Source: VRUE01 sp963805475
GTDB lineage: Bacteria > Actinomycetota > Thermoleophilia > Solirubrobacterales > 70-9
Direction: 5' to 3'
Length of the DNA stretch: 31,681 nt
Assembly: GCA_963805475.1 (NCBI GenBank)
Contig: CAWDUO010000004.1
Coordinates: 1 to 31,681 of the forward strand
Positions 14,544 through 24,074 of the stretch are shown here, piece after piece. The notes under the pieces were generated by a model. The model did not search any database and was not told where the DNA came from. It worked only from the letters and a program-made list of their open reading frames with translations. Positions within the stretch are counted from its first letter, which is position 1, and each line of letters starts with the position of its first letter. The translations under genes and the position numbers were made by a program.

Positions 14544-15404
14544 ATGATCGGCCGCGTCCTCACCCTCGGTGGGCACGACTTCACCTCGCGGCCCGCCGAC
14601 CGCGCGATCTGCGAGCTGATGCTGCGGCTGGCGAGCGCCCGCGCGGCCGGGCTGCCGCGGCCGGAGCGGGAAGACGGGCGGCCGAAGATCTGCATCCTGC
14701 CGACCGCCAGCGGCGACACCTCCGAGCAGATCGGCCGCTTCTACTCGGTCTTCGGCGAGCGCGCCTGCGAGCCCTCCGACCTCTCCCTCTTCCGCCTCGG
14801 CACCCGTCCGATGGAGCTGCGCGACCACATCCTCGCGCAGGACCTGATCTACGTCGGCGGCGGCAGCCTGCTCAACCTGCTCGCGGTCTGGGAGGCGCAC
14901 TCGCTCGGCGAGATCCTTGCCCTCGCCTGGCGCCGCGGCGTCGTCCTCGCCGGCCAGAGCGCCGGCGCGATGTGCTGGTTCGAGGCCGGCATCACCAAGT
15001 CCTCCGGCAGGCCGCTGCCCGGCGCCGGCCTCGGCCTTCTGCCCGGCAGCCTCTGCGTCCACTACAACGACGAACCCGATCGCCGCGCCGCCTACCTCGA
15101 CGCGGTCGCCGGCGGGATGCCGAGCGGCTACGGCCTCGACGACTACGCCGGCCTGATCTGGGAGGGCGCCGGCCCGCCCAGCGCCGTCACCGCCCAGCGC
15201 GGCGCCCGCGCCTACCGCGTCGCCAGGGTCGGGGCCGGGGCTGCAGGCCAGGCCGGGACCGGGACCGGGACCGCGGCCGAGGTGGTCGAGTCCCCCCTGC
15301 CCGCCCGTTTCCTGCCCGCTCCCGCCCCCGCCGCCCTGCGCGAGGACATCGCCGAGTTCCGCCGCATCACCGCGATGCGCAAGAAGGCCGGCAGGCTCGG
15401 CTAG
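14544..15404 (+). CDS. Peptidase E-like S51 peptidase, copy 2
   Basis: A 286-residue paralogue of the gene just upstream, sharing ICILPTASGD, DLIYVGGGSLLNLL, the nucleophile serine in GQSAGAMCWF and LCVHYNDEPD with the likely catalytic histidine. It probably cleaves aspartyl dipeptides or cyanophycin-like polymers. Compared with copy 1 it carries an extra glycine/alanine/threonine-rich segment (about residues 231-250) encoded by GGGACC triplication at 15255-15272. The ATG at 14544 has no ribosome-binding site and sits four bases after palindrome A; expression may depend on read-through from copy 1. The pair looks like a tandem duplication that has diverged. Confidence 0.86.
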   Translation: MIGRVLTLGGHDFTSRPADRAICELMLRLASARAAGLPRPEREDGRPKICILPTASGDTSEQIGRFYSVFGERACEPSDLSLFRLGTRPMELRDHILAQDLIYVGGGSLLNLLAVWEAHSLGEILALAWRRGVVLAGQSAGAMCWFEAGITKSSGRPLPGAGLGLLPGSLCVHYNDEPDRRAAYLDAVAGGMPSGYGLDDYAGLIWEGAGPPSAVTAQRGARAYRVARVGAGAAGQAGTGTGTAAEVVESPLPARFLPAPAPAALREDIAEFRRITAMRKKAGRLG

Positions 15405-15419
15405 CCGCCCGGCCGCGCT

Positions 15420-15471
15420 CGTTCCGCTGTTCCTTTCCCCCCGAATAACAGGGCAAAGGAACAGCGGAACG
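15420..15471. repeat. Palindrome B (17-bp perfect arms)
   Basis: Arms 15420-15436 and 15455-15471 pair perfectly (CGTTCCGCTGTTCCTTT and its complement); after one mismatch three more C:G pairs can form inside the loop. It lies between the stop of the second S51 peptidase and the enolase-superfamily gene. It shares CTGTTCCTTT with palindromes E and F and lacks the trailing T-run of a standard terminator. Confidence 0.9.
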
Positions 15472-15497
15472 CCAGATCGGGCATAGACTCGCCGCAC

Positions 15498-16559
15498 ATG
15501 GCGACATTCGACCTGCTGGCCAACCTGCCGCTCGAGATCGAGGGCTACGAGTTGAACGGGCTCGAGCACCAAGCGCCCGGCTTCGAACGCCTCAGCACCG
15601 TGATCCACATGTGGGGTGGCGGCGAGGACGGGCTGGGCGAGGACGTCACCTACGACGCGCTCGACCACGTCGCCCTCCAGGACGCCGGGCCGGCGCTCGA
15701 CCTGACCGGCTACGCCACCCTGGGCGAGTTCTGCGAGTTCATGGGAAGCGTCGACACCTTCCCGGCCGAGCCGCAGCGCGAGGTCTCGCGCCGCTACCGC
15801 CGCTGGGCCTTCGAGTCGGCGGCGCTCGACCTGGCGCTGCGCCAGGCGGGCGCCGGGATCGCCGCAGCGCTGCGCCGCGAGCCCGCCGCGGTCAGCTTCG
15901 TCTGCTCGATGCGTCTCGCCGCCGGCCCCGACGAGCCCTCCTCGATCGAGACCCTGCGCGCCAAGCTCGATCCCTACCCCGACCTGCGCTTCAAGCTCGA
16001 CCCGACCAACGACTGGGACGAGGGGCTGATCGCCGCCCTCGCCGCCACCGGCGCGGTCGACTCGCTCGACCTCAAGGGCTTCTACAAAGGCACGCCGGTC
16101 GACGTCGAGACCGACCCGGCGCTCTACGCGAGCCTGATCGAGGCCTTCCCGGAGGCCTGGCTCGAGGACCCCGACGTCAACGACGAGACCCGGCCGCTGC
16201 TGGAGCCGGTGCGCGACCGGATCACCTGGGACGCGCCGATCCACTCGATCGCCGACATCGAGGCACTGCCCTGGCGGCCGCGGATGGTCAACGTCAAGCC
16301 CTCGCGGATCGGCGGCCTGCGCGACCTCTGCGAGACCTACGACTACTGCGACGAGCAGGGGATCGGCGCCTACGGCGGCGGCCAGTGGGAGCTCGGCCCC
16401 GGTCGCGGCCAGATCCAGGTCCTCGCCTCGCTCTTCCACCCCGAGACGCCGAATGACACCGCCCCGCGCGGGTACAACGAAAGCCCGCCGCCGCCCGGCC
16501 TGCCGACCAGCCCGCTGCTGCCGCAGCTGACGCCGACCGGCTTTCGGTGGGCCGAATAG
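15498..16559 (+). CDS. Enolase-superfamily enzyme (mandelate racemase/muconate lactonizing-like)
   Basis: The 353-residue protein has the TIM-barrel signature of the superfamily: RFKLDPTNDW with a catalytic-type lysine at the end of strand 2, SLDLKGFYKG with an aspartate at strand 3, AWLEDPDVN with a metal-ligand glutamate at strand 4, and MVNVKPSRIGGL with the second lysine at strand 6. The N-terminal capping domain is shorter than usual. The reaction would be abstraction of a proton alpha to a carboxylate; the substrate is unknown. Dipeptide epimerases belong to this superfamily, and the two adjacent peptidases make such a role conceivable, but that is inference. No close ribosome-binding site is seen before the ATG at 15498. 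Confidence 0.82.
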   Translation: MATFDLLANLPLEIEGYELNGLEHQAPGFERLSTVIHMWGGGEDGLGEDVTYDALDHVALQDAGPALDLTGYATLGEFCEFMGSVDTFPAEPQREVSRRYRRWAFESAALDLALRQAGAGIAAALRREPAAVSFVCSMRLAAGPDEPSSIETLRAKLDPYPDLRFKLDPTNDWDEGLIAALAATGAVDSLDLKGFYKGTPVDVETDPALYASLIEAFPEAWLEDPDVNDETRPLLEPVRDRITWDAPIHSIADIEALPWRPRMVNVKPSRIGGLRDLCETYDYCDEQGIGAYGGGQWELGPGRGQIQVLASLFHPETPNDTAPRGYNESPPPPGLPTSPLLPQLTPTGFRWAE

Positions 16560-16591
16560 GCGCTTCGGCCGGCCGAATTCGCGCTTTCGGC
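16551..16591 (+). terminator. Two tandem small hairpins after the enolase-family gene
   Basis: GCCGAA pairs with TTCGGC twice in succession (16551-16556 with 16564-16569; 16572-16577 with 16586-16591). The first overlaps the stop codon. The two units resemble a short direct duplication. They could end transcription before the ferritin gene, but no T-run follows. Confidence 0.4.
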
Positions 16592-16628
16592 TACGTTCCA
16601 ATCACCGTCCCGCCGAGCAAGGAGAGCC

Positions 16629-17162
16629 ATGCCCGAGAAGAGCTTCGCCGCCGCCCTCAACGAGCAGATCGCCAACGAGTTCGCCGCCTCGCAGCAGTAC
16701 GTCGGGATGGCGGTCTACTACGACGCGGAAACGCTGCCGCGCCTCGCCGCCTTCTTCTACCGGCAGGCGCTGGAGGAGCGCGGGCACGCGATGATGATGG
16801 TCCAGTACCTGCTCGACGTCGGCGAGGAGGTCCAGATCCCCGATATCAAGGCGCAGGCGACCAGCTACTCCGACGGGGTGACGCCGGTGCGGAAGGCGCT
16901 CGAGCAGGAGAAGCGGGTCGGCGAGGAGATCTTCGCCCTGTTCGAGCTGGCGCGCGACGTCAAGGACTACCGCGCCGAGCAGTTCATGCAGTGGTTCGTC
17001 AAGGAGCAGGTCGAGGAGGTCGCGCTGATGGGCGACCTGCTCAACGTGGTCGAGCGCTCGGAGGAGAATCTGCTGCTGGCCGAGGACTACATCGCCCGCG
17101 AGGCCCCGGGCGAGGAGGGCTCCGACCCGACCGCGCCGCCGGCGGCGGGCGGCGGCGGCTAG
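16629..17162 (+). CDS. Ferritin (iron storage)
   Basis: The 177-residue protein has the ferritin four-helix pattern: LNEQIANEFAASQQYVGMAV, RQALEERGHAMMMVQYL with the ExxH ferroxidase ligands, and FVKEQVEEVALMGDLLNVV with the third-helix glutamates. It oxidises Fe(II) and stores the mineral inside a 24-mer. AAGGAG lies just before the ATG at 16629. The C-terminal about 20 residues (GEEGSDPTAPPAAGGGG) form a flexible tail beyond the usual ferritin end. No iron-box operator was recognised upstream. Confidence 0.93.
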   Translation: MPEKSFAAALNEQIANEFAASQQYVGMAVYYDAETLPRLAAFFYRQALEERGHAMMMVQYLLDVGEEVQIPDIKAQATSYSDGVTPVRKALEQEKRVGEEIFALFELARDVKDYRAEQFMQWFVKEQVEEVALMGDLLNVVERSEENLLLAEDYIAREAPGEEGSDPTAPPAAGGGG

Positions 17163-17231
17163 GCGGGAGGGCGACTCTCCCGCGCGGGGTCGCCGTCCCG
17201 TACGAGGAAGGGACGCTGGCAGACTCTTCCC

Positions 17232-18920
17232 ATGAGGCACACCGCCCACGGGTACTGGTTGGAGGAGGCGGGGGAGGTCGACCCGCTGCCGGCGCTGGAG
17301 GGGGAGCGGAGCGCTGACGTGGTGGTGCTCGGCGGCGGGTACACGGGGATGTGGACGGCCTGGTGGCTGAAGAAGCTGGAGCCGGCGTGCCGGGTGGTGC
17401 TGCTGGAGGCGGATGTCTGCGGGCACGGCCCGAGCGGGCGCAACGGGGGGTTCTGCAACTCGATGTGGTTCTCGCTGGCGAGCATGCGGGCGCGCTGGGG
17501 GGACGCGGTGGCGCTGGCGGTGGCGCGCGCCGCGCGCGAGGCGATCGACGGGGTCGAGGCGTTCTGCCGGGACGAGGGAGTCGACGCCTGGTTCCGCCGC
17601 GGCGGCTACCTCCAGGTCTCGACCGCGCCGGCCCACGACGGCGTCTGGGACGAGGCCGTCGCGGCCTGCCAGGAGCTGGTCCCCGGCCAGCCCACCTCGC
17701 CGCGTTCGCCTTTTGTCGGCGACAGCTCGACAAAAGGCGAACGCGGCGGCCAGGGAGGACGCGATGCGGGGGAGGTTGCGGTTGCGCCGGTGCGGGTGCT
17801 GAGCCCCGGCGAGGTCGCGGAGCGCTGCGCCTCGCCGGTCTTCCGCGGCGCGGCGTTCTACCGGGACGCGGCGACCGTGCAGCCGGCGCGCCTGGCGCTC
17901 GGCCTGCGCGCCCGCCTGCGCGCCGCCGGCGTCCATATATATGAGCGCTCCCCCGTCCGCCGTCTCCGCACGGGCGTCGCTTCCGACTTTTTCCACACCC
18001 CAGTGGGGAAAAAGTCGACAACGCGTGCTGAGCGGGGGGTGGTGGCGGAGCTCGTGGGGGGTGCGCGGGTTCGGGCCGGGGCCGCGGTGGTGGCGATCGG
18101 GGGGGCGGCGAAGGCGCCGCGGGGGCCGCTGCGCGACGCGCTCACCGTCACCTCCTCGCACATCGTCCTCACCGAGCCGGTGCCGGAGCTGCTCGAGGAG
18201 ATCGGTTGGACGGGGGGCGAGTGCATAACCGACGCGCGCACCCTCGTCGACTACTTCCGCACGACGCCGGACGGGCGCATCGCCTTCGGCTGGGGCGGCG
18301 GCCGGATCGCGATGGGCGCCCGCCTGCGCGGCCGCTCCGAGGTCGACGCCGAGGTCGTCGCGGCGGCGGCGGCGCGCCTCTTCGAGTACTTCCCGGGGCT
18401 GGCCGATGCGGGGACGGGATCGCCGGGACGGGCGGGCGCGGGGACGGGATCGCCGGGACGAGCTGGTGCGGCGACGCCGAGCGCGATCTCCGGCTCCGGC
18501 GCGGGGGCCGCGGGCCCGCGTGTGGGGGCGGGACGCCGTCGCCCCGCCCGGATCACCCACGCCTGGGGCGGGCCGATCGACGTCTCGCCGACCCACGTGC
18601 CGGTCGTCGTCCCCCTGCCCGGCGCCCGCGCCTTCGTTGCCGCCGGCTACACCGGCAACGGCGTCGGCCCCTCGCACATGGTCGCCCGCGCCCTCGCCGC
18701 CCTCGCCCTCGACCGCCGCGACCACCACACCAGCTTGCCCTTCATAGACCCGGCGCCGCAACACGTCCCTCGCGAGCCCTTCCACTGGCTGGGAGGCGAA
18801 GCAATCCGCCGCGCCCTCACCGCCAAGGAGGACGCCGAGCTCTCAGGTCGCCGCCCGCACCCTGTCAGCTCTCTCACCTCCCGCGTCCCGGAGCTGATCG
18901 GCTTCCACATCGGCCGTTGA
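17232..18920 (+). CDS. FAD-dependent amine/amino-acid oxidoreductase (PuuB-like), with palindrome insertions
   Basis: A 562-residue flavoprotein of the DAO/glycine-oxidase family. The FAD dinucleotide motif is VVVLGGGYTGMWTAWWL (about residues 30-46), followed by GHGPSGRNGGFCNSMW; the C-terminus has ITHAWGGPIDVSPTHVPV and GYTGNGVGPSHMVA for FAD and substrate binding. The closest type by eye is gamma-glutamylputrescine oxidase-like, acting on an amine or amino acid and releasing an aldehyde and ammonia. Relatives are about 430-470 residues. The excess is in three loops: residues about 150-187 (palindrome C), about 249-265 (palindrome D) and about 390-437 (30-bp tandem repeats). All keep the frame open. 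The gene precedes genes for a permease, an aminotransferase and an aldehyde dehydrogenase. No strong ribosome-binding site is seen at the ATG. Confidence 0.85.
   Translation: MRHTAHGYWLEEAGEVDPLPALEGERSADVVVLGGGYTGMWTAWWLKKLEPACRVVLLEADVCGHGPSGRNGGFCNSMWFSLASMRARWGDAVALAVARAAREAIDGVEAFCRDEGVDAWFRRGGYLQVSTAPAHDGVWDEAVAACQELVPGQPTSPRSPFVGDSSTKGERGGQGGRDAGEVAVAPVRVLSPGEVAERCASPVFRGAAFYRDAATVQPARLALGLRARLRAAGVHIYERSPVRRLRTGVASDFFHTPVGKKSTTRAERGVVAELVGGARVRAGAAVVAIGGAAKAPRGPLRDALTVTSSHIVLTEPVPELLEEIGWTGGECITDARTLVDYFRTTPDGRIAFGWGGGRIAMGARLRGRSEVDAEVVAAAAARLFEYFPGLADAGTGSPGRAGAGTGSPGRAGAATPSAISGSGAGAAGPRVGAGRRRPARITHAWGGPIDVSPTHVPVVVPLPGARAFVAAGYTGNGVGPSHMVARALAALALDRRDHHTSLPFIDPAPQHVPREPFHWLGGEAIRRALTAKEDAELSGRRPHPVSSLTSRVPELIGFHIGR
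17700..17746. repeat. Palindrome C, in frame inside the FAD oxidoreductase (19-bp perfect arms)
   Basis: Arms 17700-17718 and 17728-17746 pair perfectly over 19 bases around a 9-base loop. Its codons give PRSPFVGDSSTKGERG at residues about 157-172, in a loop between two conserved blocks of the enzyme (DEAVAACQEL and VLSPGEVAERC). The left arm shares GCGTTCGCYTTTTG with palindrome A. Confidence 0.9.
17984..18017. repeat. Palindrome D, in frame inside the FAD oxidoreductase (11-bp arms)
   Basis: Arms CGACTTTTTCC (17984-17994) and GGAAAAAGTCG (18007-18017) enclose ACACCCCAGTGG. The codons give DFFHTPVGKKST at residues about 252-263, between HIYERSPVRRL and VVAELVGG, where relatives have a short turn. 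Confidence 0.82.
18408..18467 (+). repeat. 30-bp tandem repeat, in frame inside the FAD oxidoreductase
   Basis: The bases GCGGGGACGGGATCGCCGGG followed by ACG occur at 18408 and again at 18438, an exact 30-bp period, with a decayed third unit from 18468. It encodes two copies of AGTGSPGRAG (from residue about 393) in a linker between EYFPGL and RITHAWGG. Confidence 0.85.
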
Positions 18921-18964
18921 CCCCACCCCGGTGGAGGGAGCGTGCGGTGCGGTGGGATACGTCT

Positions 18965-19370
18965 CTACTGTGGGACGACCAGCACCGGGCGCTCGCCGGT
19001 GCAGCAGCTTGTACGGGGTCGAGCCGAGGATGAGCCCTTCAGCGGCGCCTCGCCGCCGCTGCCGACGACGATCAGCCGCGCGTCGCGCGCCTCGGCGACC
19101 TCGAGCAGCGCCTCCGGCGCCCGCTTGGCGACCAGCATCGCCTCGCCCGACGCCGCCGGCCTCGACCGCGCCGCGCGCCTCGCCATCACCCGCTCGCCGA
19201 GCTCCTCGATCGCCTCCTCGTGTTCGGCGATCTCGCCGCCCCAGACCCCCGGCGGGGCGTAGCCGAAGACCGACGACGACGGTCCCCCAGCGCCCGCGCC
19301 AGCTCGACCGCGCGCTCGAGCGCCGCCTTGCCGCGCCCGAGCCGTCGTAGCCGACGACGATCGCCGCCAT
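18965..19370 (-). pseudogene. UspA-type universal stress protein gene, heavily frameshifted
   Basis: The ATG at 19370 opens with MAAIVVGYDGS, the standard UspA start. Fragments of the domain then continue in different frames: GKAALERAVELARALG, VFGYAPPGVWGGEIAEHEEA, LVAKRAPEALLEVAEA, RLIVVGSGGEAPLKG, LILGSTPYKLLHR and PVLVVPQ at the TAG stop (18967-18965). Reconstructing one protein needs at least five single-base changes. UspA proteins bind ATP and help stress survival, and this type often sits beside amino-acid permeases. It follows the permease gene directly (TGAGATG). Either it is a decaying gene or the local consensus is poor. Confidence 0.75.
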
Positions 19371-19371
19371 C

Positions 19372-20933
19372 TCAGCGCCTCCCGCCTCCGCTCCCGGCCG
19401 ATCCCGCCGCGCCCCGGCGCCGCTTCGCCCTCGAGGAACCCGTCCGGCGCGACCTCGGCCCGGCGCCGGAAGAAGCCCGGCGCCGCCCGCCACTGGACCG
19501 CCATCAGGATCATCCCGAGCACGAGGAAGAAGACCGCGATCACCAGCGGCGGGCCGACCCCAACCAGGAGTTGCCCGATTCGGAGTTCGCCGGGTCGGCG
19601 AGTTCGATCCCGTTCTTGATCAGCAGGTAGAAGAGGATCACGCCGCCGAGCGCCGGCCCGAGGCCGACGAAGAAGAAGTTCTTGACGCTGCGCAGCAGCT
19701 CGCGGCGGTAGTAGATCGCGCAGGCGAAGCCGGTGAGCCCGTAGTAGAAGGCAATCATCAAGCCGAGCGCGGCCAGCGAGTCGCCGAGGATGTCTTCGCT
19801 GACCAGCGTCAGGCCGACGTACCAGACGATCGAGAGCGGCCCCATCCCCAGCGTCGAGAAGTTCGGCGTCAGGTAGCGCGGGTGGATGTGGCCGAGGCTC
19901 TTCGGCAGCGCGCCCGCGCGCGCCATCGAGAGCGTCGTGCGCGCCGTCGGCAGGATCGTCGTCTGCGTCGAGGCCGCGGCCGAGGTGAGCACCGCGATGA
20001 TCAGGATCTTGTCGAGCGGCGAGCCGAAGACTTCGGTGCCGAGCGAGCTGAGCACGTCGTCGTGGTTGGCGACCAGGCCTTCGACCCCGGCGTAGGCCTG
20101 CGCGGCGGCGGAGACGATGACGTAGATGCCGAGCAGCATCAGCGTGCTGAGACGGTCGCCCGCCCCGGCGCCTTGCGCGGGTCCTCGGTCTCCTCGTTGA
20201 CCGTCGCGGTCGTGTCCCAGCCCCAGTAGATGAAGACCGCCAGCAGCATCCCGTCGCGAGTCTCGGCGGGGCTGAGCGACGAACGGGTTGAACCAGGAGA
20301 GGCTCGGGTGGAGCGAGCCGGCGGGGGCTGCCGGCGTAGACCTTGATCAGGGCGACGACCGCGAACAGCGCGAGCGTGACGATCTCCGCCGCCGAGCAGG
20401 CCGACCTGCGTGCGCGCCGAGAGCTCGATCCCGATCAGCAGATCGCGCGTCATGATCACGATCCAGAGCACGCCGACCGCGGTCACCGCCACGGTCGAGT
20501 CGGCGGCCGAGTCCCAGCCGAACAGCAGGAAGGTGTAGAGGCCGGCGATCTGCGCCAGGTTCGCCATCACGATCACGTCGGCGACGACGATCGCCCAGCC
20601 GGCGATCCAGCCGAGCTGCGGGCCCATCGCCTTGGTCACCCAGGAGAACGTCGTGCCGCAGTCGGGGTCGGCCTTGTTCATGTAGTAGTAGCCGGCGGCG
20701 ACGAGGAACATCGGGATGAAGCTGATCAGCATGATCGCCGGCGACTGCAGCCCGACCGCGGCGGCGATGAAGCCGAGCGTCGCCGCGAGGCTGTAGCCGG
20801 GCGCGGTCGAGGCGACGCCGATCACGACGTTGGAGACGAACCTGATCGCGTTCTTCTTCAGCCCCTTGTCGCCGCTGCTCGGGTCGCGCCGCGCGGGCGG
20901 GGAGCCGGAGCGCGCTCGCGGTCGGCTCTCCAC
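19372..20933 (-). pseudogene. APC-family amino-acid permease gene, frameshifted
   Basis: Reading across frames gives a 12-helix APC permease: FVSNVVIGVASTAPGYSLAA, ADPDCGTTFSWVTKAMGP, LAVFIYWGWDTTATVNEETE, then TSAAASTQTTILPTARTTLS, and finally PPLVIAVFFLVLGMILM. Single-base insertions are needed near 20385, 20332 and 20283, and single-base deletions near 20152 and 19574; a further change near the end would reach the TGA at 19374-19372. Apart from these indels the coding pattern is intact. It probably imports an amino acid, GABA or a polyamine, given the divergent aminotransferase. I place the start at GTG 20933; the frame is open further upstream across the promoter region. It could be real decay or sequence error. 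Confidence 0.78.
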
Positions 20934-20998
20934 GTCTTGCGACGGTACGGCGGACCGCCGCCGCGCAAGTGGCGAATGCCCCAAACTTGGCCGGCTCG

Positions 20999-21016
20999 AT
21001 TGTACATTCGGTACAA
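20999..21016. promoter_or_regulatory. Inverted repeat between divergent permease and aminotransferase genes
   Basis: TTGTAC (21000-21005) and GTACAA (21011-21016) form an inverted repeat with a five-base spacer. The left half contains, on the minus strand, TACAAT (21004-20999), a good -10 for the permease. It is a candidate binding site for a regulator such as the nearby PucR-type protein. Confidence 0.5.
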
Positions 21017-21049
21017 GAGAGTCGCGCCTGGACTTGACCCAATGAACAC

Positions 21050-21078
21050 TTGAATACGGGTGCACAGGGGGCTAGCTT
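21050..21078 (+). promoter_or_regulatory. Candidate promoter of the aminotransferase operon
   Basis: TTGAAT (21050-21055) and TAGCTT (21073-21078) are separated by 17 bases, about 35 bases before the ATG at 21113. GAGAGGA before that ATG is the ribosome-binding site. Confidence 0.5.
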
Positions 21079-21112
21079 TGTCCATAGCGTCGTATGCGAG
21101 AGGATCGATCGC

Positions 21113-22488
21113 ATGGCCACCGCCGCAGACCGTCGACACCGAGCTCCAGCAGCTGCGCCAAGCGCACCTCTGGATGCACTTCTCGCGCATGGGCGCCTAC
21201 GGGCCCGGCCACGAGATCCCGATCATCGTGCGGGCGGACGGGCTGCTACGTCTACGACGACCACGGCAACCGCTACCTCGACGGCCTCTCGGCGCTGTTC
21301 TGCGTCAACGCCGGCCACGGCCGGGCCGAGCTCGGCGAGGCCGCCGCGCGCCAGGTCGAAGAGCTCGACTTCTACACCCTGTGGAGCTACGCCCACCCGC
21401 GGGCGATCGAGCTCGCCGCGCGGATCGCCGCGCTCGCCCCCGGCGACCTCAACCGCGTCTTCTTCACCTCGGGCGGCTCGGAGGCGGTCGAGTCGGCGCT
21501 GAAGCTCGCCCGCAACTACCACCGGGCGCTCGGCAAAGGCCAGAAGCACAAGGTGATCGCGCGGGAGATCGCCTACCACGGGACCAGCCTCGGCGCCCTC
21601 TCCGCCACCGGGATCACCGAGCTGCGCGCGCAGTTCGAGCCGCTGACGCCCGGCGGCTGCCACGTCCCCAACACCAACCTCTACCGCTGGCCGGCCGACC
21701 GCCACCCGCTCTGGGCGGCGGAGGCGATCGAGGAGCGGATCGTGTTCGAGGGGCCGGACACGGTCGCCGCGGTGATCCTCGAGCCGGTGCAGAACGCCGG
21801 CGGCTGCTTCGTCCCCCCCGAGGGCTACTTCCAGCGCGTGCGCGAGATCTGCGACCGCCACGACGTGCTGATGATCAGCGACGAGGTGATCTGCGCCTGG
21901 GGCCGGCTCGGCCACATGTTCGGCTGCGAACGGTTCGGCTACCAGCCCGACCTCGTCACCGTCGCCAAGGCGCTGACCAGCGCCTACGCGCCGATGGGCG
22001 CCGTGATCGCCGCCGACCGCGTCGCCGAGCCGTTCATGCAGGGCGACGCCTCCTTCGCCCACGGCTTCACCTTCGCCGGCCACCCGGTGGTCTCGGCGGT
22101 CGCGATGGCCAACCTCGACGTCTTCGAGCGCGAGGACCTCTGCGGGCACGTCCTCGCCAAGGAAGGCGAGTTCCGCGCCATGCTCGAGACCCTGCACGAC
22201 CTGCCGATCGTCGGCGACGTGCGCGGCGCCGGCTTCTTCCAGGCGATCGAGCTGGTCAAGGACAAGGAGACGAAGGAGACGTTCGGCGGCGAGGAGGCCG
22301 AGGAGCTGCTGCGCGGCTACCTGTCGGGCGAGCTGTACCGGCGCGGGCTGATCTGCCGCGCCGACGACCGCGGCGACCCGGTGATCCAGCTGGCGCCGCC
22401 GCTGATCTGCGACACCGAGCAATTCGAGGAGATCCACGACGTGCTGCGGGGGGTCCTGACGGACGCATGGGAGCGCGTGCGAAGGTAG
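21113..22488 (+). CDS. Class III aminotransferase (omega-amino acid/polyamine-pyruvate type), two frameshifts
   Basis: A PLP enzyme of fold type I: FFTSGGSEAVESALKLARNY, REIAYHGTSLGALSATG, MISDEVICAWGRLG with the PLP aspartate, and TVAKALTSAYAPMGA with the Schiff-base lysine. It would transfer the amino group of GABA, beta-alanine or putrescine to pyruvate or 2-oxoglutarate; the adjoining alanine dehydrogenase favours pyruvate. The intact N-terminus (MATAADVDTELQQLRQAHLW) starts at the ATG at 21113 with GAGAGGA upstream, but an extra C near 21130 and an extra G near 21240 break the frame. From about codon 43 onward the frame is clean to 22488. The gene length is 3n+2, in line with two insertions. 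Confidence 0.85.
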
Positions 22489-22496
22489 GCGCGGCG

Positions 22497-24061
22497 ATGC
22501 TGACCGTCCAGAGCCTGCTCGACGAGGTCGGTCTCGAGCTCGTCGGCGGGCGAGGGCGCGGCCGAGGCGCCGCTTGCGCTGGATCCACATCTCCGAGCTG
22601 GAGGATCCGACGCCGTGGCTCTCCGGCGGCGAGCTGATGCTGACCACCGGGATCCCGCTCGGCAGCGCCGCCAAGCAGCGCGCCTACATCCGCCGGCTCG
22701 TCGAGCACAACCTCGCCGGCCTCGGATTCGGCACCGGCCTCAGCCATGAGAAGCTGCCCAAGGCGCTCGCCGACGAGGCGCGCAAGCGCGACTTCCCGCT
22801 GTTCGAGGTGCCCTACTCGACCCCGTTCATCGCGCTCACCGAGAAGGCCTTCGGCAAGCTCGTCAACGAGCAGTACGAGGTGCTCCAGCGGGGGATCGCG
22901 GTGCAGCGGCGGCTCGAGCGGCTGGTCCTGGAAGAGCGCGGCCTGGAGGAGATAGTGGCGACGATCGCCTCCGCGGTCGGCGGCACCGTGGCGATCCTCA
23001 ACGGCCGCGGCGAGCGGATCGCCGGGCGCGGCTTCCGCCGCCAGCTCTCCGCCGAGGCGGTCAACGCGATCCGTGACGAAGCGCTGTCGCACACGGCGGA
23101 CGGGCACCCGTTCGTCCCCACACACCCCTCGGTGGCGGGACGGGCGCTGGCCCACCCGGTGATCTCGCCCGGCGGCGGGCCGCCGCAGGCCTGGGTGGTG
23201 ATGGTGCGCGACTCGGGCGGGCTGGGGGACTTCGAGCGGCTGATCCTCCAGCAGGCGGTCGCCGTCGTCGCGCTGGAGCTGATGCGCCGCCGGGTCGCCC
23301 GCGAGACCGAGCGGCGGCTGGCCGGCGACGTGCTGGCGGGGGCGCTGGGCGGGCGCCTCGACCCGAGCGAGCTGCGCCGCCGGCTGGAGCCGTTCGGGAT
23401 CGGCGACGAGGCCGCGGTGCTCGTCTTCGACCTCGACGACCCGGCGGCGGCCGAGCCGGCGCTGGAGCGGGCGCTCGCCGCCGACGCCTGCCCCGCGGTC
23501 GTCGCCCCGCACGCGGCGGGCGGCCACGAGCTGCTCTGCGCGGTCGTCGACGCGGCCGACCGCGACCCGGTCGACCTCGCCGGCGAAGCGCGCAAGGCGC
23601 TGATCAAGGAGCGCGGCGCGGTGCGCGCGGCGGCCAGCCGCCCGGCGCCGCCGGAGGAGCTGCGCCACTCCTTCCACGAGGCGCGCTGCGCGCTGGAGGC
23701 GACCGCGTTCAGCGAGAACGGCAGCGCCCCCGACGTCGCCTCCTGGCGCGACCTCGGTGCCTTCACCCTGCTGCTCGCGATTCAGGACGACGATGCGCTG
23801 GCGCTCTACTGCGACAGCGTGCTCGGCCCGATCGAGTCCGGCGACGAGGAGTACGGGGGGGAGCTGCTGCGCTCGCTGGAGGCCTTCATCGAGCAGAACG
23901 GCCAGTGGGAGCGCGCCGCCCGCCAGGTCTACTGCCACCGCCACACCCTGCGCTACCGGATGCGCAAGGTCGAAGAGCTGACCGGCCGCGACCTCAGCCG
24001 CGCCCACGACCGGATCGAGTTCTGGCTCGCCCTCCGCGCCAGGGAGCTGGTCAACCAATGA
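22497..24061 (+). CDS. PucR-family transcriptional regulator, two frameshifts near the start
   Basis: The protein has the N-terminal PucR domain (MLTVQSLLDEVGLELVGG, then RWIHISELEDPTPWLSGGEL and LMLTTGIPL), a middle region with the GGDEF-like CdaR fold, and a C-terminal PucR helix-turn-helix (RQVYCHRHTLRYRMRKVEEL) at the very end. Members of this family sense purine, amino-acid or GABA-type metabolites and activate nearby catabolic genes. The ATG at 22497 follows the aminotransferase stop by eight bases, so they form an operon. An extra G near 22549 and an extra T near 22573 break the frame between the first 18 residues and the rest; the length of 3n+2 agrees with two insertions. From 22574 the frame is clean. 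It is the likely regulator of this cluster. Confidence 0.85.
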
Positions 24062-24074
24062 CCCAACCACCATC

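Noticed and set aside
12030..16601. Very long minus-strand open frames opposite the gadB-peptidase-enolase region
   Set aside because: GC-rich coding DNA often leaves antisense frames open. These show no domains and oppose, or run out of frame with, well-supported genes.
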